NCBI RefSeq assembly: GCF_008370255.1
Contig: NZ_SEUI01000004.1
Span: 197,987-261,986, forward strand
Reading direction: 5' to 3'
Source: Pseudoalteromonas sp. FUC4
GTDB taxonomy: Bacteria; Pseudomonadota; Gammaproteobacteria; Enterobacterales; Alteromonadaceae
Length of the DNA stretch: 64,000 bases
Numbering within the stretch: position 1 is the first letter of the stretch; every line of letters begins with the position of its first letter. The notes under the pieces are model-generated. The model did not search any database. It was given only the letters and a program-made list of their open reading frames with translations, and was not told where the DNA came from. Below, one piece after another: positions 17,550 to 26,321 of this stretch. The position numbers and the translations under genes were made by a program.

Positions 17550-18049
17550 TAAAGCTCAAACGGTGCTACACCGACTGCTTTCATTTTATATCCTACCTGT
17601 GCGATTTCGCCCGACCATGTTTCTGTGCTTATTATTCCGGTTACAACGATTGCGTCGTACAGACTATCTATAGGCACACCACCTTTAATCGTTACATGGA
17701 TTATTTGATTTGGCGGTGGTGGTGGTACGTGTATACAGGCGCCAAAATAAGGCACGAGTAAAAACTCAGTAATGACTTCGCTATCGCCCTCAAGTGGCAC
17801 AACAAAACCTGGCAAACTTACCGATTGACCATCAAGCGCTTTTACCACTGGTGCATCTAAATCAGGTTGCACCCAGTTTTGATCGCTACCTTCGTGATTA
17901 GCTTGTGCTTGAGTGTCTATTTGCATATGACCTTTGGGAATTAAGTCTTCCCAAAAAATTTCTTTTGGTGGATTGGCATAGCTCGCTACGCTTATAAATA
18001 ATAAGCTAATAGCTGCAATGTATTGAAAAGCTGTTTTAAAAAATGTCAT
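17549..18049 (-). CDS. Periplasmic DUF3299 protein of an ABC transporter cluster
   Basis: A 166-residue protein with a signal peptide (residues about 1-25, ending SYA-NP). The DUF3299 hallmark VPYFGACIHVPPPPPNQ is near residues 102-118, with one Cys and one His that could bind metal. It lies 14 bases after the permease gene, downstream of the ATPase and permease, so it is probably the extracytoplasmic part of that system. DUF3299 genes often travel with MacB-like ABC transporters and, in Vibrio, with zinc-repressed genes. A metal role is therefore plausible, but it is inferred. No DUF2796-type zinc protein is encoded next to it here. Confidence 0.85.
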   Translation of the reverse strand: MTFFKTAFQYIAAISLLFISVASYANPPKEIFWEDLIPKGHMQIDTQAQANHEGSDQNWVQPDLDAPVVKALDGQSVSLPGFVVPLEGDSEVITEFLLVPYFGACIHVPPPPPNQIIHVTIKGGVPIDSLYDAIVVTGIISTETWSGEIAQVGYKMKAVGVAPFEL

Positions 18050-18063
18050 AAAATACCTAAAAA

Positions 18064-19353
18064 TTATGCTTTTATACTCATGCCATCGCTGAGTGAATAA
18101 AAATAAGCGCGAGTAGCGGGTATTAAGCCAATAATAAAACCTGCGGCCATAATAACCCCGATTAAGCCCAGTTCATAGTAAGAGAGCATTGTGATATTTA
18201 CGCTTATACCAGCATGGCTTTGTAAGTAACCGCCAGCTGAAAAAATAACTAAGTAATAAAGCGCACTACCTACTAGGCAACCAAGTAAAGTTGTCAGTAA
18301 TGACTCAATACTTATAAGTGTAAATAAATGCCAAGGGCGAGCGCCTACTGAGCGCAATATAGCAAGTTCGCGACGTCGCTGGCTCAAGTTTGCAAGCAAT
18401 GTCGTTAACATGCCAAGTAAGCTTACTAACACGACAACAGCTGAGAATAGCAATAGTATTTTTTCTACTATGGCGAGCATTTCCCATAACTCTTTAAGTG
18501 TTACGGTTGGCATAATGCCAAGTAAGGCTTCTTGCTTATATTGATTTATATTGCGCCTAATTTGTAATGTGTACAAAGGCGAATTAAATCCCATTAGAAA
18601 TGCTGTAATTTGCTTTGGATGACCAACTAGGTTGTTATGTTCGTCATGCTCATGCTCATGCTCATGCTCATGCTCATGCTCATGCTCATGCTCATGCTCA
18701 TGCTCAAGGCTCGCTTTACCGCCGTGAATTAAATCGATTGCAGCCAAAGGAATATGCAGCGTTTTATCAACTGGCGTGCCTGTAGGGTTTAAAATGCCGA
18801 CGATTTTAAATGGATTATCGTCATGATGATGAAAACTAGTATTCCCCATGCCGTGCGATATAACAATAGAGTCGTTAAGTTTGTAGCCTAACTTATTAGC
18901 GACTTCACTACCTAGCACCACTTCGTTAATTGCGGCAAAAGGGTGGCCTTTGTTAAAGGTTAAATTTTGTTTTTTTGCAAAGCGATAATGGCTAAAGTAA
19001 TCAAATGTTGTGCCTAGTACCGCTTGGCCTTTATGGCTGTCGCCTAGGCTTATAGGTATGCTCCACTTTACGCCTCGCTGACTTGTTATGTATTCATAAC
19101 TTTTCCAACTTACGCCGTTATTAGTATGGCCAATTCTAAATACCGAAGAAAGCAGCAACTGTATGTCGCCGGTACGCGCACCCACAATTAAATCAGTGCC
19201 CGAAATAGTATTACTAAAACTACTTTTAGCATCAATTCGTACACGTTCAATACTCAAAAGTAGCATTACACTAATTGCGATAGTAAATAATGTAAGCAGT
19301 ACACTTGCGCGGCGATTTAATAAGCTTTTGTAAGCAAGTTTAGCGATGATCAT
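18064..19353 (-). CDS. MacB/FtsX-type ABC transporter permease with a Glu-His repeat tract
   Basis: A 429-residue inner-membrane permease with TM1 near residues 15-35, a large periplasmic MacB-like core domain (about 40-280) and three C-terminal TMs (about 290-315, 340-370, 395-420) forming the FtsX domain (LRSVGARPWHLFTLISIESLLTTLLG). The periplasmic domain holds a tract of ten Glu-His pairs (residues 217-236) and a HHHDD cluster near 175, an unusual density of potential zinc or copper ligands. The start codon overlaps the ATPase stop by four bases, so the two are coupled. MacB-type permeases move lipoproteins or peptides mechanically rather than importing ions, so the His tract may sense or buffer metal. 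That last point is inference. Confidence 0.88.
   Translation of the reverse strand: MIIAKLAYKSLLNRRASVLLTLFTIAISVMLLLSIERVRIDAKSSFSNTISGTDLIVGARTGDIQLLLSSVFRIGHTNNGVSWKSYEYITSQRGVKWSIPISLGDSHKGQAVLGTTFDYFSHYRFAKKQNLTFNKGHPFAAINEVVLGSEVANKLGYKLNDSIVISHGMGNTSFHHHDDNPFKIVGILNPTGTPVDKTLHIPLAAIDLIHGGKASLEHEHEHEHEHEHEHEHEHEHDEHNNLVGHPKQITAFLMGFNSPLYTLQIRRNINQYKQEALLGIMPTVTLKELWEMLAIVEKILLLFSAVVVLVSLLGMLTTLLANLSQRRRELAILRSVGARPWHLFTLISIESLLTTLLGCLVGSALYYLVIFSAGGYLQSHAGISVNITMLSYYELGLIGVIMAAGFIIGLIPATRAYFYSLSDGMSIKA
18646..18705 (-). repeat. Hexanucleotide tandem repeat (GAGCAT)10 inside the ABC permease
   Basis: Ten perfect tandem copies of ATGCTC on the plus strand read as GAGCAT in the gene, giving ten Glu-His pairs. 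The unit is a multiple of three, so slippage would change tract length without a frameshift. The perfect identity of the copies suggests recent expansion. Confidence 0.97.
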
Positions 19354-20048
19354 ACCTGCTCCTGCAAATTTATAAGGTCAATGGAGCGGTTAAATAAAGG
19401 CTTTAGTGTTTCATCGTGGCTCACAAATACCAGCGTACTATCAGATAACTTTGCTTGTTTAAACAGTAGCTTTATAAAGTTTTCACGATTATTTGTATCG
19501 AGTGCTGATGTGGGCTCATCTGCAATTATTATTTCAGGGCTGCCTATAAATGCACGAGCGGCAGCAACGCGCTGTTGCTGTCCAATACTAAGCTCTGCTA
19601 CATCCTTATGATGATACTGCGCAGTAAGCCCTAAAGCATTTAATAATCGTATGGCTTCTTGTTGTAAGGCAGAGTTTTTATTTGATGATTGCTTTAATAT
19701 TTTTTGTTTTCGGCTTTTTGAAAACTCACACCCAAGCGTTATATTTTCAATAGGAGTTAAATAAGGAAGCAGGTTAAAGTTTTGAAAAATGTAGCCAATG
19801 TGATCCGCTCTAAAAACATCACGGGTGGTATTGCTTAATGTAGTTAGGTTTTGTTTTAAAATTAATACCTCACCGCTAGTGGCTGTATTAATGCCAGCAA
19901 GAATCGCTAATAAGGTCGATTTACCTGAGCCACTAGGGCCGTGTAAAAAAATATGCTCCCCTTTTTCTATAGCTAACTCTTTTATGTTGAGCGTGAGTGA
20001 GCTATCGCTTTTATGCCACTTAAAAGTTACGTTTTTCAGGTTTATCAT
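19350..20048 (-). CDS. ABC transporter ATP-binding protein (MacB/LolD type)
   Basis: A 232-residue cytoplasmic ATPase. Walker A GPSGSGKST is near residues 35-43, the Q-loop is in YIFQNFNLLPYLTPIENI, the signature is LSIGQQQRVAAARA, Walker B is IIIADEPTSALD and the H-loop is in LVFVSHDE. The signature begins LSIGQ rather than LSGGQ, a mild variant. Its stop overlaps the permease start by four bases. It powers the adjacent permease, and the three genes ATPase-permease-DUF3299 form one unit. The TagF-like gene begins the same strand run seven bases upstream and may be co-transcribed. Confidence 0.93.
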   Translation of the reverse strand: MINLKNVTFKWHKSDSSLTLNIKELAIEKGEHIFLHGPSGSGKSTLLAILAGINTATSGEVLILKQNLTTLSNTTRDVFRADHIGYIFQNFNLLPYLTPIENITLGCEFSKSRKQKILKQSSNKNSALQQEAIRLLNALGLTAQYHHKDVAELSIGQQQRVAAARAFIGSPEIIIADEPTSALDTNNRENFIKLLFKQAKLSDSTLVFVSHDETLKPLFNRSIDLINLQEQV

Positions 20049-20055
20049 TATCAGG

Positions 20056-21126
20056 TTACCAACCCCAGTAGTTTAGATCTTTACGCATTTTTAGCTGTCT
20101 TATTATATTTAATGGTTTGGGTTTTAGTTTTTCGTTACTTTGTAAAAATTCATTAGCTGCATTTAATACGCGCTGACTAGATTGGCCATCGGTATACGGG
20201 TGAAGTTCTTGGCAATAGCTTTCAATATTTTGCATTAAATCACTAGGTTTAGTAAGCGCGTGTTCAACAGCTGCTTCTACTTCATCAGCGTCGGTAATAT
20301 CAAGTAAATGAGGAAGTGGTTTTTGATTACAAAACGTGACTACCGGTTTGCGTAGTAGTAAAAACATTAAAAGAACTGACGATGTATCGCACAGCATGAC
20401 ATCAGCAGCTTGCAGTAACGGCAAAACGTTATCGGTTTCAATAAATGTTAGATTTTCGTTACTCAGCGCTTTATATTTTTTAACCCATTCGGTAGGCATT
20501 TTAGGATGAAACTGCATTAAGATACGCCACTTACCTTGTTCACTAAAATGTTTTATTTGCTCATATAATTTAGGAGCAAGTGATAGCTTTCGTGAGAAAG
20601 TAGAGCATATAAGTAAAGTAGGACGAGGGTCGTCGCTTACATAAGGATTATTTGAAGTATTACTAAAAAGTGGATCGAGTGTTGGCCAGCCAGTTTCTGT
20701 TACTTTAAAGAAACCATGCTGCTTAGCTAGCTCTTTAAATCGGGTTGTTGTATTTGGGCCTTGCGTACAATATAAATCGTAACAACCACGAATAGTAAAA
20801 TGACCACGATTACCTTCAGAACTGCGCTTTTCAGAATTAAAACCATGAAATACAGCTACTTTTTTACCCGGAATAAAACTAGGTACTATATTTCCCGGTA
20901 TAAATGTAATGTTTGGAGCCCAGCTTTTAACATCTTTTATGGTATGTAAACGTGGCTCGTCTGTGGTTAAAAAATCGGGGTTTACTTCACTACCCGCTAA
21001 AAACCAGCGTACTTCACCACCATGTGCCAATATTTGCGCCTGCAAGGGTCTCAAGATAGCGTATGAATAATTCTGAGAAATATACATTAAGTATTTTTTA
21101 TTTTTAGTGGCAGTTAAGTAGTTCAA
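20056..21126 (-). CDS. CDP-glycerol glycerophosphotransferase-like protein (TagF family)
   Basis: A 356-residue protein with a GT-B-like fold. VAVFHGFNSEKR near residue 90, LYCTQGPNTTTRF, TGWPTLDPLF, LICSTFSRKLSL and DVMLCDTSSVLLMFLLLRKPVV match the family that transfers glycerol-phosphate or similar units to a polymer. There is no signal peptide. The start is a TTG, chosen because GAGGAG lies six bases before it; the next ATG 36 bases later has no ribosome site. Gram-negative members are usually part of capsule or O-antigen loci, but none is adjacent. It ends seven bases before the ABC ATPase. The substrate is unknown. Confidence 0.75.
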   Translation of the reverse strand: MNYLTATKNKKYLMYISQNYSYAILRPLQAQILAHGGEVRWFLAGSEVNPDFLTTDEPRLHTIKDVKSWAPNITFIPGNIVPSFIPGKKVAVFHGFNSEKRSSEGNRGHFTIRGCYDLYCTQGPNTTTRFKELAKQHGFFKVTETGWPTLDPLFSNTSNNPYVSDDPRPTLLICSTFSRKLSLAPKLYEQIKHFSEQGKWRILMQFHPKMPTEWVKKYKALSNENLTFIETDNVLPLLQAADVMLCDTSSVLLMFLLLRKPVVTFCNQKPLPHLLDITDADEVEAAVEHALTKPSDLMQNIESYCQELHPYTDGQSSQRVLNAANEFLQSNEKLKPKPLNIIRQLKMRKDLNYWGW

Positions 21127-21304
21127 GCTATCTCCTCAGGCTGGTTAGCACATTAAGTTTACCCCATTGCGAGTCGCTTATAAATATATGCCTTTATTTG
21201 TTTTAAGCATCCGATTGAGCTTTGAGGTTGGCTAGATTATTATACAGCCCATATAACCCCATACCATACTTTGCTCGAAGAGCATCCCTAACCCCGGAGA
21301 TAGC

Positions 21305-22408
21305 ATGACTAGCTATAAAGTTTTAGACGTAAACGATGATTTACCCATCCGTACCAAAGGTGAAGTACACAGCGGTAAAGTTCGTTCAGTTTATTGGTTA
21401 ACTGATGAAGACAGCGCTCGATTAATCAAAGACAAAAGCTACCAAGTACCGACAGGTACTGAGCTTGCGATTATGGTTATTTCAGACCGAATTTCTGCAT
21501 TTGATTGCATTTGGCAAGGCGAAAACGGTTTAAATGGCGTACCAGGTAAAGGTATAGCGCTAAACTCAGTTGCAGCCCATTGGTTTAAGTTATTTGATAA
21601 AGCGGGCCTTGCGGGTAATCATATTGTTGATATTCCACATCCGTATGTGTGGATTGTACGCAAAGCCAGTACCGTAAAAGTAGAGGCAATTGCTCGCCAA
21701 TATATTACGGGTAGCATGTGGCGTGACTACGCTAAAGGCATACGTAACTTTTGTGGTATTGAATTACCAGAAGGTTTAAAAGCAAACCAAAAACTTGATA
21801 ACGTTTTAATTACGCCATCAACAAAAGGTATTATTGAAGGCGTTGCTGATATTCCATCTGTTGATGATGTAAATATTACTCGCGCTAACATTACTAATAA
21901 CTTAGATGTATTTAACTTTAAATCGGCAGATGATGTAACCAAATACGAAAAACTGTTAGTTGAAGGTTTTAAATTAATTAGTGATGAACTAGCGAAGCTT
22001 GAGCAAATTTTTGTAGATACTAAATTTGAGTTTGGTTATGTAGAGGATTTAAATGGCGCGCAACAGCTTATATATATTGATGAAGTAGGCACACCTGATT
22101 CGTCACGTATTTGGGATGAAGCTGCTTATAAAGACGGTAAAATAGTTGAAAATTCTAAAGAAGGTTTTCGCCAATTACTTATTAATAACGTGCCAGAGAG
22201 CGACGTATTATTAAATAAAGATCGGATGAGTGAGCGTGAGCAATTAGCTAAAGATTATATTTTACCTGAATCAGTAATGCTTGAAGTGTCAAATACCTAT
22301 GTTGGCATAGCGAGTAAAATTGTTGGCCGAGATATTGTGATCCCTGAAGATCCTCGTCAAGAAGTTATTACTATTTTAGATAATGATTACGGATTAATAG
22401 TTAAATAA
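21305..22408 (+). CDS. purC: Phosphoribosylaminoimidazole-succinocarboxamide synthase (SAICAR synthase), long form
   Basis: A 367-residue cytoplasmic enzyme of purine synthesis that ligates aspartate to CAIR with ATP. SAICAR synthase signatures include GKVRSVYWL near residue 24, [68 protein letters not shown] and [13 protein letters not shown](I/Y)W. It is about 130 residues longer than the E. coli enzyme (237) and follows the long eukaryote-like layout, which I recall as common in Alteromonadales. CCGGAG precedes the ATG. It stands alone in its own unit, and I see no PurR-like operator in the short upstream gap. Confidence 0.95.
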   Translation: MTSYKVLDVNDDLPIRTKGEVHSGKVRSVYWLTDEDSARLIKDKSYQVPTGTELAIMVISDRISAFDCIWQGENGLNGVPGKGIALNSVAAHWFKLFDKAGLAGNHIVDIPHPYVWIVRKASTVKVEAIARQYITGSMWRDYAKGIRNFCGIELPEGLKANQKLDNVLITPSTKGIIEGVADIPSVDDVNITRANITNNLDVFNFKSADDVTKYEKLLVEGFKLISDELAKLEQIFVDTKFEFGYVEDLNGAQQLIYIDEVGTPDSSRIWDEAAYKDGKIVENSKEGFRQLLINNVPESDVLLNKDRMSEREQLAKDYILPESVMLEVSNTYVGIASKIVGRDIVIPEDPRQEVITILDNDYGLIVK

Positions 22409-22428
22409 CAGTACTTAAGTGCTAATAA

Positions 22429-22465
22429 AGCCAGTAACTAAACCTTTATTTTTAGTTACTGGGCT
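22429..22465 (+). terminator. Hairpin after purC
   Basis: AGCC-AGTAACTAAA pairs with TTTAGTTACT-GGGCT (one bulge, eight-base loop), 20 bases past the purC stop. The T tract is weak, so it is probably but not surely a terminator. Confidence 0.55.
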
Positions 22466-22530
22466 ATAATTCTTGCAATTAGTGCTCGTCTCTAATTAAC
22501 TTAACCTAACATTAATGTTTAGGTGTTGTT

Positions 22531-23193
22531 ATGTTTGAACGGGCATTGCAAAAGTTTGCTAAAAGTTATTACTTTTTAGCTATAGGATTGTTTTTTAGCC
22601 ATTTTGCTTTAAGTGCAAATATTGAATTAGTAATAAAAGATCAACACGGCCAAAAGTTATCAGGTGCTGTGGTTGAGCTTAATATTGCTGACAAACAAGG
22701 CACACCATCAAACTTGCCCATTGCTATAATGGATCAAGTCCATAAGCAGTTTTTACCCGAGTTATTAGTTGTACAACAGGGTCAAAAAGTTAACTTTCCT
22801 AACAGCGATAATATTCGCCATCATGTTTATTCTTTTTCACAAGCTAAGCCTTTTCAACTAAGATTATATTCAGGGCAACCAAAAGAGCCCATTACGTTTG
22901 AGCAACAAGGTGTTGTTGTTTTAGGGTGTAATATTCATGATTCTATGGTTGGCTATATCTATGTAGCGAGTAGTGAATCCGTATATAAAACAGATAAAAA
23001 AGGCTATGTTAGTTTGCCTATTAATACGCTGCCTGCGCAAATGAGTGTGTGGCATTCTTTACAAACAGCACCATTGGAGAATAAAAAAATGATAACAATC
23101 AATTCTCAAAAACAGTTACAAATAACAGTAAACACATCAACCCCAGCACCTAGAAATACCTTTGGTAGTAAGTTTAAGGTTGGTAATGACTAA
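22531..23193 (+). CDS. Exported cupredoxin-like protein (methylamine-utilisation-protein type)
   Basis: A 220-residue protein with a signal peptide (residues about 1-29, ending LSA-NI), then a carboxypeptidase-regulatory-like beta region and a plastocyanin-like domain. Potential type 1 copper ligands are all present: His in NIRHHVYSF (about residue 92) and Cys, His and Met in LGCNIHDSM (about 132-138). It is therefore probably periplasmic and copper-binding. It is the first gene of a four-gene operon and overlaps the next gene by eight bases. Family members are usually called methylamine utilisation proteins by weak similarity, but nothing here suggests methylamine use. A sensor or electron-transfer role beside the c-di-GMP enzyme is my inference. 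Confidence 0.8.
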   Translation: MFERALQKFAKSYYFLAIGLFFSHFALSANIELVIKDQHGQKLSGAVVELNIADKQGTPSNLPIAIMDQVHKQFLPELLVVQQGQKVNFPNSDNIRHHVYSFSQAKPFQLRLYSGQPKEPITFEQQGVVVLGCNIHDSMVGYIYVASSESVYKTDKKGYVSLPINTLPAQMSVWHSLQTAPLENKKMITINSQKQLQITVNTSTPAPRNTFGSKFKVGND

Positions 23194-25501
23194 TAGTTTA
23201 CGAAATCGAATAACCATTTTATGTGTTGGCTTAGTGTTATTAACCACTATGGTCAGCTTATTTAGTTTTTGGTGGTCTACGAGTAAATTTCAAGAACAAA
23301 AAGTAAATCAAGATATTACTGTAGCGCAAAATGTTTATAAGCAATATTTGAAATCAAAAGAAAGCTTACTACTAACCGCAGCAAAAGTACTCACCTCCGA
23401 TTTTGGTTTTAAGCAAGCTGTAGCTACGCGAGATGCTGGAACAATAAGCAGTGTGCTATTCAACCATAGCCAACGTATTGATGCTGAATTAATGCTGTTA
23501 CTTGATTTATCGGGTAAGTTAATTTCGGCTAATACAAATGAAGATGCTTTTGCACATGACTTAAAGCCGTTGATGGAAGAGCTTTTAAGTGCGCCAGAAG
23601 AGTCTAGTTTTGTGGTGTTAAATAACGAGCTTTACCAAATTATTTTATTACCAGTAAGAGCGCCGCGAACAGTAGCCTATAGTTTGGTGGGTTTTAAAAT
23701 TGATGGCAATGTAGCCCATGAACTAAAAAGCTTAACAGGCATGGATGTAAGTTTTATAGGCAGTGCTGACGATATTGTTATTAGCTCATTAGCTAATCGC
23801 CCTGAGCAATTTGAACCGGTTAACTATTTTAGCACTGTAACCACGTCACGCTTTTTTGGTGAATACTTGGTGTACCGTAACCGCGATATAGACCTACCAT
23901 CGTTATTGACTCATCCCATAATTATTTTACTGAGCGCTGATTTAACACAAAGCTATAATGACTTCGAAAAACTTCTTTTTACACTTATTATTTTAGCTAT
24001 TTTAACTATGTTTGTGGGTGTAGTAACGAGCAGTATATTTGCAAATAATTTAACTACGCCACTTACTCAATTAGCTGTAATAGCAAGGCAATTTGCGCAA
24101 GGTAATTATGCATTTGAATTTAAAGGGCGAAGGCAAAGTACCGAAATAGACACTTTAGTAGCCGCGTTTGATAGCATGGGTAACGACATTAATCAGCGCG
24201 AGCAACAAATTAGCTTTCAAGCCCGACACGACTCCCTAACAGGCTTTTATAACCGCTCAGCAATGCTTGAGGTGCTTGATGATGAGCTAGATTCATCAGG
24301 CGAGTACACGCTTGTTGCAATAGACATAAAAGGTCTTCGTCATATTAACGACAAGTTAGGCCCGCGCATCGGTGATGACTGCCTAAAGGCGGTCGCTTAC
24401 AGAATAAGTGAATTTTCGGACGAGTTAGGGGGCTTTCATGCACGCATTGGTGGCGATGAGTTTTTAACGGTATTTCCGACTGCTGCAGTACGTGAGCAAA
24501 AAAGCGGTATTGTGGGTTTAATGGCACAATTACAAGCGTGCTATACAATTCAAACACTTAAAATTAATTTACGCTTCAGTGCGGGCATTGTGCAGTATCC
24601 TACGCAAGGTATTGCGAGTGATGACTTAATGCGCCGTGTATTAATTGCAGTAGAAAGTGCAGCCAATAATCAAGAAAGCATACATCACTATCAAAATGGT
24701 GAGGACGAAGCGCATTTAGAACGCTTAATAATGCTTGATGAATTAAAGCAGGCAATTAGTGGTGACGATGGCCAGTTATTTATGACTTATCAGCCTAAAC
24801 TACACATGAAAACGCAAAAAATAGATAAAGTTGAGTCACTTATTCGTTGGCAACGAAAAGACGGAAGCTGGGTTAATCCCGAGCTATTTATTGACTTAGC
24901 GGAGCAGTCGGGGCTTATCGTTGAGCTAACCGCGTGGGTAGTTAATACGGTTATTGCACAAGTCGCAGATTGGCAATCTAAAAATATAAACTTACAGGCT
25001 GCAATAAATGTATCTGCGCAAGATATAGCATTTCCAGGCTTTCATGCTGCATTAGTTCGCACGCTTAAAAAGTACAAAGTAGATCCTAAGCTGATCACTA
25101 TTGAGCTTACAGAGCGCGATATGATAGAAAACGAAGAAAAAGGTATTAAAGCGCTTGAAAATCTTAAGGCAATTGGCGTTAAAATATCATTAGATGATTA
25201 TGGTGTAGGGCAAACTTCACTTGGCCGATTAAAAATGCTGCCTATTGATGAGCTTAAACTAGATAAGTGCTTTATTTTAAAGCTTGATGAATCACAAAAA
25301 GATCAATTTATAGTGCAATCATCAATTACGTTGGGGCATCAGCTAGGTTTCTCGGTTGTAGCTGAGGGGGTTGAAACGCTTGGCTCATTAAATTTACTAA
25401 GGGGTATGCAGTGCGACCATGCACAAGGCTATTACTTAAGTAGGCCTTTAAAAGCAGAGCTATTAGAAGAATGGCTGGAGGAATACTATGCAAAAAATTA
25501 A
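23186..25501 (+). CDS. Membrane GGDEF-EAL c-di-GMP enzyme with periplasmic sensor domain
   Basis: A 771-residue protein. TM1 is near residues 8-28, followed by a periplasmic sensor region (about 30-255), TM2 (about 262-285), HAMP (about 288-340), GGDEF (about 350-505) and EAL (about 520-765). The cyclase motif RIGGDEF is intact, but I see no RxxD inhibitory site before it. In the EAL domain the signature reads ESLIRW instead of EALLRW, while NVS, ELTE, LDDYG, KLDK, AEGVET and AQGYYLSRPL keep the metal and substrate residues, so phosphodiesterase activity is likely. The ATG at 23186 lies inside the end of the cupredoxin gene with AAGG before it; the TTG at 23162 is weaker. It overlaps the next gene by 14 bases. 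Confidence 0.92.
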   Translation: MTNSLRNRITILCVGLVLLTTMVSLFSFWWSTSKFQEQKVNQDITVAQNVYKQYLKSKESLLLTAAKVLTSDFGFKQAVATRDAGTISSVLFNHSQRIDAELMLLLDLSGKLISANTNEDAFAHDLKPLMEELLSAPEESSFVVLNNELYQIILLPVRAPRTVAYSLVGFKIDGNVAHELKSLTGMDVSFIGSADDIVISSLANRPEQFEPVNYFSTVTTSRFFGEYLVYRNRDIDLPSLLTHPIIILLSADLTQSYNDFEKLLFTLIILAILTMFVGVVTSSIFANNLTTPLTQLAVIARQFAQGNYAFEFKGRRQSTEIDTLVAAFDSMGNDINQREQQISFQARHDSLTGFYNRSAMLEVLDDELDSSGEYTLVAIDIKGLRHINDKLGPRIGDDCLKAVAYRISEFSDELGGFHARIGGDEFLTVFPTAAVREQKSGIVGLMAQLQACYTIQTLKINLRFSAGIVQYPTQGIASDDLMRRVLIAVESAANNQESIHHYQNGEDEAHLERLIMLDELKQAISGDDGQLFMTYQPKLHMKTQKIDKVESLIRWQRKDGSWVNPELFIDLAEQSGLIVELTAWVVNTVIAQVADWQSKNINLQAAINVSAQDIAFPGFHAALVRTLKKYKVDPKLITIELTERDMIENEEKGIKALENLKAIGVKISLDDYGVGQTSLGRLKMLPIDELKLDKCFILKLDESQKDQFIVQSSITLGHQLGFSVVAEGVETLGSLNLLRGMQCDHAQGYYLSRPLKAELLEEWLEEYYAKN

Positions 25502-26321
25502 GTACTTATTAGCAAGTTTGTTTTTAATAGTTAGTGTGCCGAGCATTGCAAGCAATGGAAAACTGTTAGCTACGCCGGGAGTTTCTCAAATAGAAGGCAG
25601 TGGCGGCGGGGGGATTGTACCGTGGGCACAACTTGCTGGGTACGCAAGTGATGATGAATTTTCGGTAAATGGCTTTTGTAGCCGCGCAGATGTAACCGAC
25701 TACACACTTGATGTATGTGGTGCGCAGCTTAATTTATTTAATCGTGTTGAACTGAGCTATGCCCAACAGCGCTTTGATGTACCAGCACTTGATACCGAAA
25801 TAGAGCAATCAATTACAGGTGCTAAAATACGTTTGTACGGCGATATTGTTTACAGCGATTGGCCGCAGCTAAGTTTAGGTATTCAACATAAATCACTGGA
25901 TGATGGCAGTATTGCAACACTTGTAGGTGCAGAAGAGACTAGCGGCACTGACTACTACCTAGCTGCTAGTAAATTACATTTAGGGGCTATTGCTGGCTAC
26001 AACTGGTTTTGGAACGTAACTACACGATACAGCGAAGCTAATCAACTTGGTTTACTGGGTTACGGTGGAGAAAATGCTAGCGGAAAAGTGTTATTTGAAG
26101 GCAGTACAGCACTATTTTTTAGTCGCGAAGTTGCCGTTGGTATTGAGTATCGTCAAAAATCAAATAACCTAAACTTAGGTGAGCAAGATTGGAAAGATTT
26201 ATTTATAGCGTGGATGCCCAATAAGCATGTGAGTGTAACGGCTGCTTATCTTGATTTAGGGAGTATTGCAGGGGCTGACGATCAAACAGGTTGGTACCTA
26301 TCGGTAACAGGGTATTGGTAA
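25488..26321 (+). CDS. DUF3034 outer-membrane-type protein
   Basis: A 277-residue protein with a signal peptide (residues about 1-21, ending SIA-SN), then GKLLATPGVSQIEGSGGGGIVPWAQLAGYAS, the DUF3034 hallmark. The remainder consists of alternating hydrophobic strands (RVELSYAQQRF, LSLGIQHKSL, AVGIEYRQKSNNL, VSVTAAYLDLG) ending in a strand WYLSVTGYW with aromatic final residue, as in outer-membrane barrels. A strong GGAGG lies six bases before its ATG, inside the preceding EAL gene. Its last base is the A of the next ATG. The function of DUF3034 is unknown; a small porin or receptor is plausible. Confidence 0.85.
   Translation: MQKIKYLLASLFLIVSVPSIASNGKLLATPGVSQIEGSGGGGIVPWAQLAGYASDDEFSVNGFCSRADVTDYTLDVCGAQLNLFNRVELSYAQQRFDVPALDTEIEQSITGAKIRLYGDIVYSDWPQLSLGIQHKSLDDGSIATLVGAEETSGTDYYLAASKLHLGAIAGYNWFWNVTTRYSEANQLGLLGYGGENASGKVLFEGSTALFFSREVAVGIEYRQKSNNLNLGEQDWKDLFIAWMPNKHVSVTAAYLDLGSIAGADDQTGWYLSVTGYW

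Noticed and set aside
18646..18705. The tandem repeat as a CRISPR or direct-repeat array
   Set aside because: The unit is six bases without spacers and is in frame within a coding gene.
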